Shown here piece by piece: positions 1 through 5,818 of a stretch of 9,611 nt of DNA. The stretch lies in assembly GCA_910578845.1 (NCBI GenBank), contig CAJTSL010000086.1, positions 1 to 9,611 of the forward strand, read 5' to 3'. The notes below the pieces were generated by a model, which saw only the letters and a program-made list of their open reading frames with translations, did not search any database and was not told the DNA's origin. Every line of letters starts with the position of its first letter. Position 1 is the first letter of the stretch. The position numbers and the translations under genes were made by a program. The DNA is from an uncultured Lachnospiraceae bacterium (lineage in GTDB: Bacteria > Bacillota > Clostridia > Lachnospirales > Lachnospiraceae).

Positions 1-367
1 AAAGAAGCGTGTTATGAAAAATGTAGAAAGAGGACAGGCACATATTCAGTCTTCTTTTAACAATACAATCGTTACGCTGACAGATAACGAAGGTAATGCG
101 TTAAGTTGGGCAAGTGCCGGTGGTCTTGGTTTTAGAGGTTCAAGGAAATCTACTCCATATGCAGCACAGATGGCGGCTGAAACAGCTACTAAAGCTGCTT
201 TAGTGCATGGTTTGAAAACAGTTGATGTTATGGTAAAAGGACCTGGCTCGGGACGTGAAGCAGCAATTCGTGCGCTTCAAGCGTGCGGGTTGGAAGTGAC
301 AAGTATCCGTGACGTGACACCTGTGCCTCATAACGGATGCCGTCCGCCGAAACGCCGTCGTGTCTAA
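1..367 (+). CDS. rpsK: 30S ribosomal protein S11, 5'-partial
   Basis: This is a structural protein of the 30S platform, where it binds 16S rRNA near the decoding/E-site region. The reading frame is open from base 2, and the codons before the first visible ATG (position 14) read KKRV. That matches the basic N-terminal tail of S11, so the Met at 14 is internal and the true start lies upstream of the window, roughly 10 residues further out. The body shows the family signatures: GQAHIQSSFNNTIVT, SWASAGGLGFRGSRKSTPYAAQ, GPGSGREAAIRAL and the C-terminal TPVPHNGCRPPKRRRV. The stop is TAA at 365-367. It is the first visible gene of the alpha-operon order S11-S4-RpoA-L17, in which S13 normally lies immediately upstream. 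Identification is secure; only the 5' end is missing. Confidence 0.98.
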   Translation, partial: KKRVMKNVERGQAHIQSSFNNTIVTLTDNEGNALSWASAGGLGFRGSRKSTPYAAQMAAETATKAALVHGLKTVDVMVKGPGSGREAAIRALQACGLEVTSIRDVTPVPHNGCRPPKRRRV

Positions 368-370
368 TGG

Positions 371-487
371 AATAACGAGCGGATGTTATTTACGTTGGAA
401 GAAAATATCGTATGTGTAAGATATGGTATTGTAAACAACCGATTTTGCCTGTAAAGGCAGAGTTTTGAAGGAGAGGCAGACCCTCTC
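371..487 (+). promoter_or_regulatory. Structured rpsK-rpsD spacer (candidate leader)
   Basis: The spacer between S11 and S4 is 135 nt and holds four successive inverted repeats: AATAAC/GTTATT (371-376 with 385-390), ATATC/GATAT (405-409 with 420-424), TGCCT/AGGCA (446-450 with 455-459, closed by a GTAA tetraloop of GNRA type) and GAGAGG/CCTCTC (471-476 with 482-487). The last hairpin ends four bases before the rpsD Shine-Dalgarno AAGGAG. S4 is a known autoregulator of its own mRNA in both Bacillus and Escherichia, so an S4-responsive leader is a reasonable guess. The individual stems are short and I see no clear pseudoknot matching known S4 targets. Functional assignment is inference. Confidence 0.3.
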
Positions 488-502
488 GGAAAGGAGCCGG
501 AT

Positions 503-1096
503 ATGGCAGTAAACAGAGTTCCTGTATTGAAAAGATGCAGATCCCTAGATTTAGATCCTACTTATTTAGGATATGATAAGAAATCAAAAAGAACATCACC
601 AAGAGCTGGTAAGAAGATCAGTGAGTATGGCCTTCAGTTAAGAGAGAAACAGAAAGCAAAATTTATCTATGGCGTATTAGAGAAACCTTTCAGGAATTAT
701 TATAAGAAAGCAGATAGAATGAAAGGCATGACAGGTGAAAACCTCATGGTTATGCTTGAGAGCAGACTTGATAGCGTAGTTTTCAGAATGGGCTTTGCAA
801 GAACGAGAAGAGAGGCAAGGCAGATTGTCGGGCATAAACATTTCCTTGTAAACGGCAGTCCTGTACAGATCCCTTCTTATTTGGTAAAAGCTGGAGATGT
901 CATTGAAATAAAAGAAAAGGCAAAATCCTTGCAGAGATACAAAGATATCCTTGAAGTAACAGGCGGAAGATTAGTTCCGGAATGGATGGATGTAGACCAG
1001 GAAGCATTAAAGGGGACTATAAAATATCTTCCTACGAGAGAAATGATTGACGTGCCTGTAGATGAAATGCTTATCGTCGAGTTGTATTCCAAATAA
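503..1096 (+). CDS. rpsD: 30S ribosomal protein S4
   Basis: S4 is a primary 16S rRNA-binding assembly protein of the 30S body and a translational fidelity factor; in many bacteria it also represses its own operon. The 197-residue product has the usual length. The N-terminal domain begins MAVNRVPVLKRCRSL and lacks the four-cysteine zinc knuckle (only Cys12 is present there), so this is the zinc-independent form. The conserved block SEYGLQLREKQKAKFIYGV is at about 40-58. The S4 RNA-binding domain (about 87-150) contains ESRLDSVVFRMGFARTRREARQIV and HFLVNG. The protein ends in TREMIDVPVDEMLIVELYSK. The ATG at 503 is preceded by AAGGAG at 491-496 with 6-nt spacing. It lies between rpsK and rpoA, with 43 nt before rpoA. 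Confidence 0.98.
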   Translation: MAVNRVPVLKRCRSLDLDPTYLGYDKKSKRTSPRAGKKISEYGLQLREKQKAKFIYGVLEKPFRNYYKKADRMKGMTGENLMVMLESRLDSVVFRMGFARTRREARQIVGHKHFLVNGSPVQIPSYLVKAGDVIEIKEKAKSLQRYKDILEVTGGRLVPEWMDVDQEALKGTIKYLPTREMIDVPVDEMLIVELYSK

Positions 1097-1139
1097 TAGG
1101 ATAAGAGGATAGTGTTATTCGTAAAGGAGGGTATTTGCA

Positions 1140-2099
1140 GTGTTTGATTTTGAAAGACCAAATATTGAGGTTGTAGAAATCTCTGAAGACAAAAAGTACG
1201 GTAAATTCGTAGTAGAACCACTGGAGAGAGGTTATGGTATTACCCTTGGCAATTCTCTGAGAAGAATTATGCTGTCTTCTTTGCCGGGAGCGGCTGTCAG
1301 TCAGGTGAAAATCGAAGGCGTTTTGCATGAGTTCAGCTCTATACCGGGTGTAAAAGAAGATGTTACAGAAATCATCATGAATATCAAGAGTCTTGCAATC
1401 AGAAATGACAGTGAGACGAATGAACCTAAGACAGCCTATATTGAGTATGAAGGCGAAGGTGTTGTAAGAGCTGCAGATATCCAAGTGTCTTCAGATATTG
1501 AGATTTTGAATCCGGAACTGCCTATTGCTACGTTAAGTGGCAAAGATACGAAATTGTACATGGAACTGACCATTACAAAGGGCAGAGGATATGTAAGTTC
1601 TGAGAAGAATAAGAGCGAAGACCTACCGATTGGTGTGATTGCCATTGATTCTATCTATACACCTGTCGAAAGAGTGAACATTACGATTGAGAATACTCGT
1701 GTAGGTCAGATTACGGATTTCGATAAGCTGACGCTTGATGTCCATACGAACGGAACACTGGTTCCTGACGAAGCAGTTAGTTTAGCTGCAAAAGTACTTA
1801 GTGAGCACTTAAATCTTTTCATTGATCTATCTGAAAATGCCAAGACTGCGGAAGTCATGGTTGAGAAGGAAGATGACGAGAAAGAGAAAGTATTGGAAAT
1901 GAGCATTGACGAGTTAGAACTGTCTGTTCGTTCCTACAATTGCTTAAAGAGAGCCGGTATTAATACGGTTGAAGAATTGACGAACAAAACTTCTGAGGAT
2001 ATGATGAAAGTCCGTAATCTGGGACGGAAATCATTAGAAGAAGTATTGGCGAAATTAAAGGAGTTAGGCCTTCAGTTAAATCCTAGCGACGAAGCCTGA
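1140..2099 (+). CDS. rpoA: DNA-directed RNA polymerase alpha subunit
   Basis: The alpha subunit dimerises to nucleate RNA polymerase assembly, and its C-terminal domain contacts UP elements and activators. The 319-residue product is of normal length. The N-terminal domain carries the dimerisation/assembly core (KFVVEPLERGYGITLGNSLRRIMLSSLPG, about 22-50). An acidic linker (EKEDDEKEKV, about 241-252) leads to the C-terminal domain with its helix-hairpin-helix elements. Arg264 in LSVRSYNCLKRAG corresponds to the DNA-contacting Arg265 of E. coli, and RNLGRKSLEEV is the second conserved block. The start is GTG at 1140, chosen because AAAGGAGG lies at 1123-1130 with 9-nt spacing and the N-terminus matches the family. 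It is followed by an unusually long 185-nt spacer before rplQ. Confidence 0.98.
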   Translation: MFDFERPNIEVVEISEDKKYGKFVVEPLERGYGITLGNSLRRIMLSSLPGAAVSQVKIEGVLHEFSSIPGVKEDVTEIIMNIKSLAIRNDSETNEPKTAYIEYEGEGVVRAADIQVSSDIEILNPELPIATLSGKDTKLYMELTITKGRGYVSSEKNKSEDLPIGVIAIDSIYTPVERVNITIENTRVGQITDFDKLTLDVHTNGTLVPDEAVSLAAKVLSEHLNLFIDLSENAKTAEVMVEKEDDEKEKVLEMSIDELELSVRSYNCLKRAGINTVEELTNKTSEDMMKVRNLGRKSLEEVLAKLKELGLQLNPSDEA

Positions 2100-2103
2100 C
2101 TGG

Positions 2104-2256
2104 ATAGTTCATGTAACAAAGGGACACTAGATTTCAAATCTAGCTTTGTGCTTGGCACGATGAGGTAAGTCCAAAGAGCGCACACGTGCCTGCTCATGAA
2201 TGGAACTATAAACTGCATTCGGTAAGTAAGACCAAAAGAGCGTAGCCGGATGTACC
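2104..2256 (+). ncRNA. Candidate structured RNA / L17 leader in rpoA-rplQ spacer
   Basis: The spacer upstream of rplQ can form a nested fold. The outer stem P1 is ATAGTTC (2104-2110) with GAACTAT (2203-2209), continued by ATG (2111-2113) with CAT (2195-2197) across a 5-nt bulge. Inside it, P2 pairs ACAAAG (2116-2121) with CTTTGT (2144-2149) and is topped by CTAGATT/AATCTAG (2127-2133 with 2137-2143). P3 pairs GGCACG (2154-2159) with CGTGCC (2185-2190). A fourth hairpin pairs 2214-2222 with 2246-2254, nine pairs including two G-U wobbles. The P3 loop and the fourth hairpin share GGTAAGT followed by CCAAA(A)GAGCG. The stems are read directly from the sequence. A role in controlling L17 synthesis or RNA processing is inferred from position only, and I could not compare it with known RNA families. 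Confidence 0.5.
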
Positions 2257-2284
2257 ATAAAATGAGAATGGAGAATAATTTACT

Positions 2285-2821
2285 ATGGCAAAGTACAGAA
2301 AACTTGGCAGAACATCTGACCAGAGAAAAGCATTACTTAGAAATCAAGTAACAAACTTAATCTATCATGGCAAGATCGTTACGACAGAAGCAAGAGCGAA
2401 AGAAGTGCGTAAATTCGTAGAACCGTTGATCACTATGGCTGTGAAAGAGAAAGATAATTTTGAAACCGTAAAAGTAACTGCAAAAGTGCCGAAGAAAGAC
2501 AAAGATGGCAAGAGAATCAAAGAAGTCGTAGATGGCAAGAAGGTTACGGTATATGATACGGTTGAGAAAGAGATCAAGAAAGACTTACCTTCCAGGCTTC
2601 ATGCAAGAAGACAGATGCTGAGAGTTTTATATCCGGTAACGGAAGTTCCTACAACAGCGGCAGGAAGAAAAAGAGGGACAAAAGAAGTCGATCTCGTTGC
2701 AAAGCTTTTTGATGAGTATGGGCCAAAATATGCGAACCGTCATGGTGGTTATACAAGAATCGTTAAGATTGGGCCACGTAAAGGTGATGCCGCTATGGAA
2801 GTTATATTAGAATTAGTTTAA
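2285..2821 (+). CDS. rplQ: 50S ribosomal protein L17 with internal insertion
   Basis: L17 is a structural protein of the large subunit near the exit-tunnel side. The core is recognisable: RKLGRTSDQRKALLRNQVTNLI at the N-terminus, KIVTTEARAKEVRKFVEPLITMA (30-52), SRLHARRQM (about 103-111) and the C-terminal LVAKLFDEYGPKYANRHGGYTRI and KIGPRKGDAAMEVILELV. At 178 residues it is about 60 longer than the usual 113-127. Most of the excess is a Lys/Asp/Val-rich charged block at about 54-101, with a smaller loop at about 119-133. I recall this long form from Lachnospiraceae, so it is a lineage marker and not a defect. The ATG at 2285 follows GGAG at 2270-2273 with a somewhat long 11-nt spacing. It is the last gene of the operon, with a terminator 21 nt after the stop. 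Confidence 0.97.
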   Translation: MAKYRKLGRTSDQRKALLRNQVTNLIYHGKIVTTEARAKEVRKFVEPLITMAVKEKDNFETVKVTAKVPKKDKDGKRIKEVVDGKKVTVYDTVEKEIKKDLPSRLHARRQMLRVLYPVTEVPTTAAGRKRGTKEVDLVAKLFDEYGPKYANRHGGYTRIVKIGPRKGDAAMEVILELV

Positions 2822-2841
2822 GATAAACTGATCATAAAGAG

Positions 2842-2871
2842 AACAGAGCAGATAAGTCTGCTCTGTTTTTA
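2842..2871 (+). terminator. Intrinsic terminator of the alpha operon
   Basis: A perfect 11-bp stem (2842-2852 with 2857-2867, core CAGAGCAGA/TCTGCTCTG) closes a TAAG loop and runs into a run of five T on the + strand (2866-2870). It ends the rplQ transcript. The minus-strand gene ends at 2878, only a few bases away. Read on the minus strand the same hairpin is followed by a weaker pyrimidine tract (TTCTCTTT), so it may serve both converging transcripts. Confidence 0.92.
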
Positions 2872-2877
2872 TGTGCG

Positions 2878-3390
2878 TCAATTTTCAATTACCTTACAAT
2901 ATATTTCATGCAACCGGCAAGGGATACAGAGGAGAATGCCTGCGATAACGCCAATTCCCGCTTGTAAGACTTCATAGGGAAGCTTGATCACGGCATACTC
3001 CGGCGTGCTATATAGGTAGGCGCGTCCTAGCGTGTAACCGGTGACCATTATGATGGCACCGACAAGGGAGCCTATGTAAGCGCCTAATTTATGGTTTTTC
3101 CGAAAGAGCCTATTCGCAAACAGCGATATGACAATTGCCTGTAAACCGTGGGTGACAAGCGACACAAACATTGGCGCCGGATAGAAGAACATGTCACCGA
3201 GGAAAGAGCCGATGCCGCCGACTACGAAAGCATGAAAGGGGTCTAATAAGATCGCTGCGGTACAAATCACTGCATCACATAAGTAGAAATGACCGCCAGG
3301 GACCGGGATGCCGTAGGAACTAAGCGCAATATTGAGTGCCATGAAGATCGCTGCGATGGTCATTTTTTTGGTAGAGATTTTCTTCTCCAT
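2878..3390 (-). CDS. ECF transporter S component (substrate-binding membrane subunit)
   Basis: This is an integral membrane protein predicted to bind a vitamin or related micronutrient for an energy-coupling-factor importer, working with shared EcfA/EcfA'/EcfT subunits encoded elsewhere. The 170 residues contain six hydrophobic segments (about 8-25, 37-52, 54-70, 74-93, 103-125 and 136-157). The first helix has Ala14-xxx-Ala18-xxx-Ala22, matching the AxxxA motif through which S components contact EcfT. The GGHFYLCDAVICTAAILLDPFHAFVVGG region resembles the riboflavin/HMP-type S family, but the substrate cannot be assigned. I chose the ATG at 3390 because AGGAGG lies 8 nt upstream (3399-3404). 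An in-frame ATG at 3435 would add 15 acidic residues but has no comparable binding site. It converges on rplQ. Confidence 0.85.
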   Translation of the reverse strand: MEKKISTKKMTIAAIFMALNIALSSYGIPVPGGHFYLCDAVICTAAILLDPFHAFVVGGIGSFLGDMFFYPAPMFVSLVTHGLQAIVISLFANRLFRKNHKLGAYIGSLVGAIIMVTGYTLGRAYLYSTPEYAVIKLPYEVLQAGIGVIAGILLCIPCRLHEIYCKVIEN

Positions 3391-3441
3391 GAGATTTTCC
3401 TCCTCATCAAAAGTTAGTTTTTCTGATGAGTCCATCGTAGC

Positions 3442-3450
3442 ATAATATCA
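3442..3450 (-). promoter_or_regulatory. Possible extended -10 promoter for the ECF S gene
   Basis: On the minus strand, TATTAT (complement of 3442-3447) is preceded by TG with one base between, giving an extended -10 element TGaTATTAT. No good -35 hexamer is visible at 16-18 bp. A start near 3435 would leave a leader of about 45 nt before the ATG at 3390. In this AT-rich DNA such matches occur by chance, so confidence is low. Confidence 0.3.
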
Positions 3451-3490
3451 TATATTTGTAAAAAAGATTATTTGAATATCAGTAATCTAA

Positions 3491-3594
3491 TTATACGATT
3501 ATTAAATTATTGATTCACTAGATTACTGAATAACAAAATTACTAAATTACTGAATTACTGATTTACTAGATTATTGGATTACTGGATCACCGAG
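3491..3594. repeat. Degenerate 8-bp tandem repeat array (13 units)
   Basis: From 3491 the sequence falls into 13 consecutive octamers in register, with a consensus near TTACTRRA. Examples are TTACTGAA at 3523 and 3547, TTACTAAA at 3539, TTACTGAT at 3555, TTACTAGA at 3563, TTATTGGA at 3571 and TTACTGGA at 3579. TAACAAAA (3531) and TTATACGA (3491) are the more diverged units. The period is not a multiple of three, and no ORF runs through it. It starts just past the stop codon of the M15 peptidase gene and ends before the ECF gene promoter region, so it is intergenic. Its function is unknown; slipped-strand expansion is the likely origin. Confidence 0.8.
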
Positions 3595-3601
3595 CCTGCA
3601 A

Positions 3602-4804
3602 CTATTCTACTACTTTCTGGAAATGTTGGTAATCTTTACAGGAATTCCAATTCCCGCCCCAGACAAAGCCATGTTCTTTGAATAAGCGGTAGCACAAATC
3701 GTTTTCATCAATCTTATACGGGAAATTTTTGGAGCGGTCAGCGTAGGCTTCACTGCCTGCGGGTGAAATATAAGTCTCATCCGTGCCATCTTTATGGAAG
3801 ACGACATAAGGATTATAAAAAGGGTTAATGTCGATCGCGCATCCAAGCGCATGTTTTGACAGACTGGATGTGCCATCAACGACTCTGTAATTGAAGCAGG
3901 AAGTATTGTTATCTAGCATAGAGGCGGTATCATCGCCCAGATATTCATCGATCAGCTTTATTTTCTCAATCTGATATTCATTTCGGTAGAGCTCATAAAA
4001 TATCTCTGCTAAATCCTGGACGATTCCTTTGTGACAGATTAGTTCGCCGCTTTGTACTTCCCCGTTAAAGTCGTAATATAATACGGTGAGGTAGCGCAGG
4101 TCTTCATAGGAAACGGCAGGCGTTTCTCCGTGCGCTAATACATTCAAGGCAGGCGCCTCCGACGCTGATGGCGAGGCAGCAGGAATCTCTGATGATGATG
4201 GCGAGGTAGTGGGAACCTCTGATGCCGAAGGGACTGTCGCGGGAGCAATAGAAGCAGAAGCCTCCTGCGCAGAGTCGGTAAGCGGATAGGATATGCCCGT
4301 AATCCGCTTTTTGATTTCGTCAGTCAATTCACAATATGCAAATCCGTCCTGATAGACGGTCAGATGATCTGGGAGATTGGTAACTGTATTTATGTCTGTT
4401 GTAGCTTCAGTGGCAGTATCTGTTGTAGCTTCAGTGGCAGTATCTGTTGTAGCTTTAGAGGCAGTATCCGCTGTAGCTTTAGAGGCAGATTCCATTGTAG
4501 CTTTCGTCGTAGTGTCCATTGTCGTCGCTATGTCCTGTTCCGTCATTTTTTTCTCTTGGCTCACTAGCGCATCCTCTTTTATTTCCTTATTATTCGTTTC
4601 ATCTATATGTGTGGCTTCGTCCGAATATGCTTCCTCTTGTGGTGTGTCGCTAACCGAGGATGTGCCTGTGCCATGTTTTTTTGAGGCATGATCAGTGAGC
4701 GTTTCTGCTTTTGTCAGCGTGCGTGTCAGGAAAGCGCAGATAAGCGTGAGCAAGAACAGAAAGAGCACAGGTTTTAGCAGTTGTTTGATAAGTGGTTGTT
4801 TCAT
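3602..4804 (-). CDS. Secreted M15-family D-alanyl-D-alanine carboxypeptidase-like protein
   Basis: This is a predicted zinc peptidase of the cell wall (M15, VanY/Ply500-like clan), expected to trim peptidoglycan stem peptides outside the membrane. The 400-residue product starts with a signal peptide or anchor (basic MKQPLIKQLLK, then hydrophobic PVLFLFLLTLICAFL at about 12-26). A long low-complexity region (about 30-220) follows, with two repeat blocks. The catalytic domain (about 225-400) shows SKHALGCAIDIN with likely zinc ligands His318 and Asp325, and WGGNW followed by KDYQHFQ with ligand His394 and acidic Asp391. The key residues are present, so it should be active. I prefer the ATG at 4804, because AAAGGA (4814-4819) lies 9 nt upstream and the signal peptide begins cleanly; an ATG at 4843 would add 13 residues with a weaker site. 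It is divergent from the two-component genes. Whether it cleaves D,D or L,D bonds cannot be told. Confidence 0.87.
   Translation of the reverse strand: MKQPLIKQLLKPVLFLFLLTLICAFLTRTLTKAETLTDHASKKHGTGTSSVSDTPQEEAYSDEATHIDETNNKEIKEDALVSQEKKMTEQDIATTMDTTTKATMESASKATADTASKATTDTATEATTDTATEATTDINTVTNLPDHLTVYQDGFAYCELTDEIKKRITGISYPLTDSAQEASASIAPATVPSASEVPTTSPSSSEIPAASPSASEAPALNVLAHGETPAVSYEDLRYLTVLYYDFNGEVQSGELICHKGIVQDLAEIFYELYRNEYQIEKIKLIDEYLGDDTASMLDNNTSCFNYRVVDGTSSLSKHALGCAIDINPFYNPYVVFHKDGTDETYISPAGSEAYADRSKNFPYKIDENDLCYRLFKEHGFVWGGNWNSCKDYQHFQKVVE
4148..4234 (-). repeat. Ser/Pro-rich ~10-residue repeats within the M15 linker
   Basis: The protein segment preceding the catalytic domain repeats a unit close to xPxxSPSxSE: VPSASE, VPTTSPSSSE, IPAASPSASE and APA. 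Its period is about 30 bp, in frame. Such Pro/Ser spacers typically act as flexible wall-spanning linkers in secreted Gram-positive proteins. Confidence 0.7.
4388..4514 (-). repeat. 24-bp (8-residue) in-frame tandem repeats within the M15 linker
   Basis: Five consecutive 8-residue units can be aligned: TKATMESA, SKATADTA, SKATTDTA, TEATTDTA and TEATTDIN. At the DNA level the first two 24-bp units on the + strand (4395-4418 and 4419-4442) are identical, the third differs at two positions, and the next two diverge further. This points to recent slippage or unequal crossover in the low-complexity linker. Because the period is a multiple of three, copy-number changes would alter linker length without breaking the frame. 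Confidence 0.85.
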
Positions 4805-4926
4805 TGATAAGATTCCTTTCATAGAAAACTGTCGTTTTATCATATCATTCCCTAAGAGGTCGTCTGGTATGATCCTATAGTCTATAAATAGTGTATCATA
4901 AAATAAGGCGGCTATGGGAATCTATT

Positions 4927-5052
4927 TTGACAATTAGGTTGACGAAAAGAGAAAATTATCCGAAAATATTACTAAAGTATGTAAAAAAGCCGTATGAGAA
5001 TGAAAATGCCATAGAAATGCCATAAAACGGCATAGAAATGAAATAGAAATGA
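4927..5052 (+). promoter_or_regulatory. Divergent regulatory region with phased short repeats
   Basis: The 282-bp region between the M15 gene and the response regulator is AT-rich and contains no ORF. TTGAC occurs twice, 12 bp apart (4927-4931 as TTGACA, 4939-4943), but neither has a convincing -10 at 16-19 bp. Further on, ATAGAAATGCC (5011), ATAAAACGGC (5022), ATAGAAATGA (5032) and AATAGAAATGA (5042) repeat with 10-11 bp spacing, about one helical turn, and ATGCC/GGCAT forms an inverted repeat (5017-5021 with 5029-5033). The layout would suit multiple operator half-sites, for example for the adjacent AraC-type regulator. That role is inference. Confidence 0.35.
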
Positions 5053-5086
5053 ACGGATGGCAAAGAAGATTATTTGAGGTCAGTTT

Positions 5087-5818
5087 ATGTATAAAATTAT
5101 TATTATTGATGATGAAGAAAAAATTGCGGAGGGCATTGCCCATCTTTTCCCATGGGAGCAGATGGGATTTAGTGTGGCGGCATATTTCCGGAGCGGCAAA
5201 AAGGCGTTGGAATATATCCGGGAGCATCCGGTCGATGTATTAGTCAGTGACATAGAGATGCCGGACTTATCGGGGCTTGCATTATGTGATCATCTGACTG
5301 GCAGCGCTATCAGGATAGTTTTTATTAGCAGTTACCAGAATTATGAATACTTCAGGTCAGCGATCCGTTATAAAGTGGAAGATTATTTATTGAAGCCGAT
5401 TAAGTTCCAGGAATTGAGCGAGTGCTTTAGGAAGATTAAAGAAGAACTGGATGAGGAGAATCATGTGCCGGAAGTGACGCCGGTTGCCTATTATGACCAG
5501 ATCGTCCGGGAAGTGAAGCATTATATTGAACAAAATTACCGGGACGCTTCCCAGAATGAGGCGGCGGTTTTGGTGGGCATGAGCTCGGGCTATCTTTCGA
5601 AGATCTTCAAAGAGAAGTCCGGAAAAGGGTTAATGGAATATTTGACGGAGATACGGATGCAGAAGGCGTGCGAGCTTTTGGATAATATCCAGTTTAAAAG
5701 TTATGATGTGGCATATTATGTAGGATATGATAATCCGAAGAATTTTTCCAGGGCGTTTAAGGCATATTACGGAATGACGCCGAAAGAATACCGAAGCCAT
5801 AAAGGGATAAACGGATGA
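5087..5818 (+). CDS. Response regulator, receiver plus AraC-type DNA-binding domain (YesN-like)
   Basis: This is a cytoplasmic transcription factor, activated by phosphorylation from the kinase encoded next to it. The 243 residues begin with a receiver domain (1-about 120): acidic pair Asp8/Asp9, phospho-acceptor Asp55 in VLVSDIEMPDLSG, switch residue Ser81 in FISSYQ and Lys103 in DYLLKPIK. A short linker leads to a C-terminal AraC/XylS domain (about 140-240) with two helix-turn-helix motifs: SQNEAAVLVGMSSGYLSKIF and YDVAYYVGYDNPKNFSRAF, then KAYYGMTPKEYR. The extra middle domain seen in larger YesN proteins is absent. GAGGT at 5076-5080 precedes the ATG by 6 nt. The stop overlaps the kinase start (ATGA), indicating translational coupling. 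Targets of YesN-type regulators are often sugar-uptake genes, none of which is visible here. Confidence 0.93.
   Translation: MYKIIIIDDEEKIAEGIAHLFPWEQMGFSVAAYFRSGKKALEYIREHPVDVLVSDIEMPDLSGLALCDHLTGSAIRIVFISSYQNYEYFRSAIRYKVEDYLLKPIKFQELSECFRKIKEELDEENHVPEVTPVAYYDQIVREVKHYIEQNYRDASQNEAAVLVGMSSGYLSKIFKEKSGKGLMEYLTEIRMQKACELLDNIQFKSYDVAYYVGYDNPKNFSRAFKAYYGMTPKEYRSHKGING

Noticed and set aside
14..367. S11 read as a complete 117-residue protein starting at the ATG at 14
   Set aside because: The frame is open upstream and encodes KKRV, which matches the S11 N-terminal tail. No ribosome binding site precedes the ATG, so the gene is 5'-truncated by the window edge.
1071..1484. Minus-strand ORFs across rpsD and rpoA
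   Set aside because: They are antisense shadows of highly conserved ribosomal protein and polymerase genes, without ribosome binding sites or recognisable domains.
2162..2184. GAGGTAAGTCCA...CGCAC resembles the conserved GAGGAAAGTCCA...CGCAC block of bacterial RNase P RNA
   Set aside because: The spacer is only 185 nt, against roughly 350-400 nt for RNase P RNA, and I see no partner ACAGAA-type 3' segment or other conserved regions. The motif is also duplicated. It is treated as coincidental resemblance.
2104..2256. tRNA or tRNA-like structure in the rpoA-rplQ spacer
   Set aside because: There is no T-arm GGTTCGAATCC-type sequence, no anticodon arm of the right size and no acceptor stem of 7 bp at 72-76 nt spacing.
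3483..3594. CRISPR array in the AT-rich repeat region
   Set aside because: The units are 8 bp, directly abutting and degenerate. There are no spacers and no repeats of 24-40 bp, and no cas genes nearby.
4364..4691. Plus-strand ORFs of 67 and 104 residues opposite the peptidase gene
   Set aside because: They are mirror frames of the 24-bp repeats in the M15 linker, giving low-complexity Val/Ser/Cys products with no ribosome binding site. The minus-strand frame has a signal peptide and a catalytic domain.
4927..4956. Sigma-A promoter using TTGACA at 4927
   Set aside because: The -35 hexamer is perfect, but the hexamers at 16-19 bp spacing (AGAAAA, GAAAAT and similar) do not resemble a -10 element.
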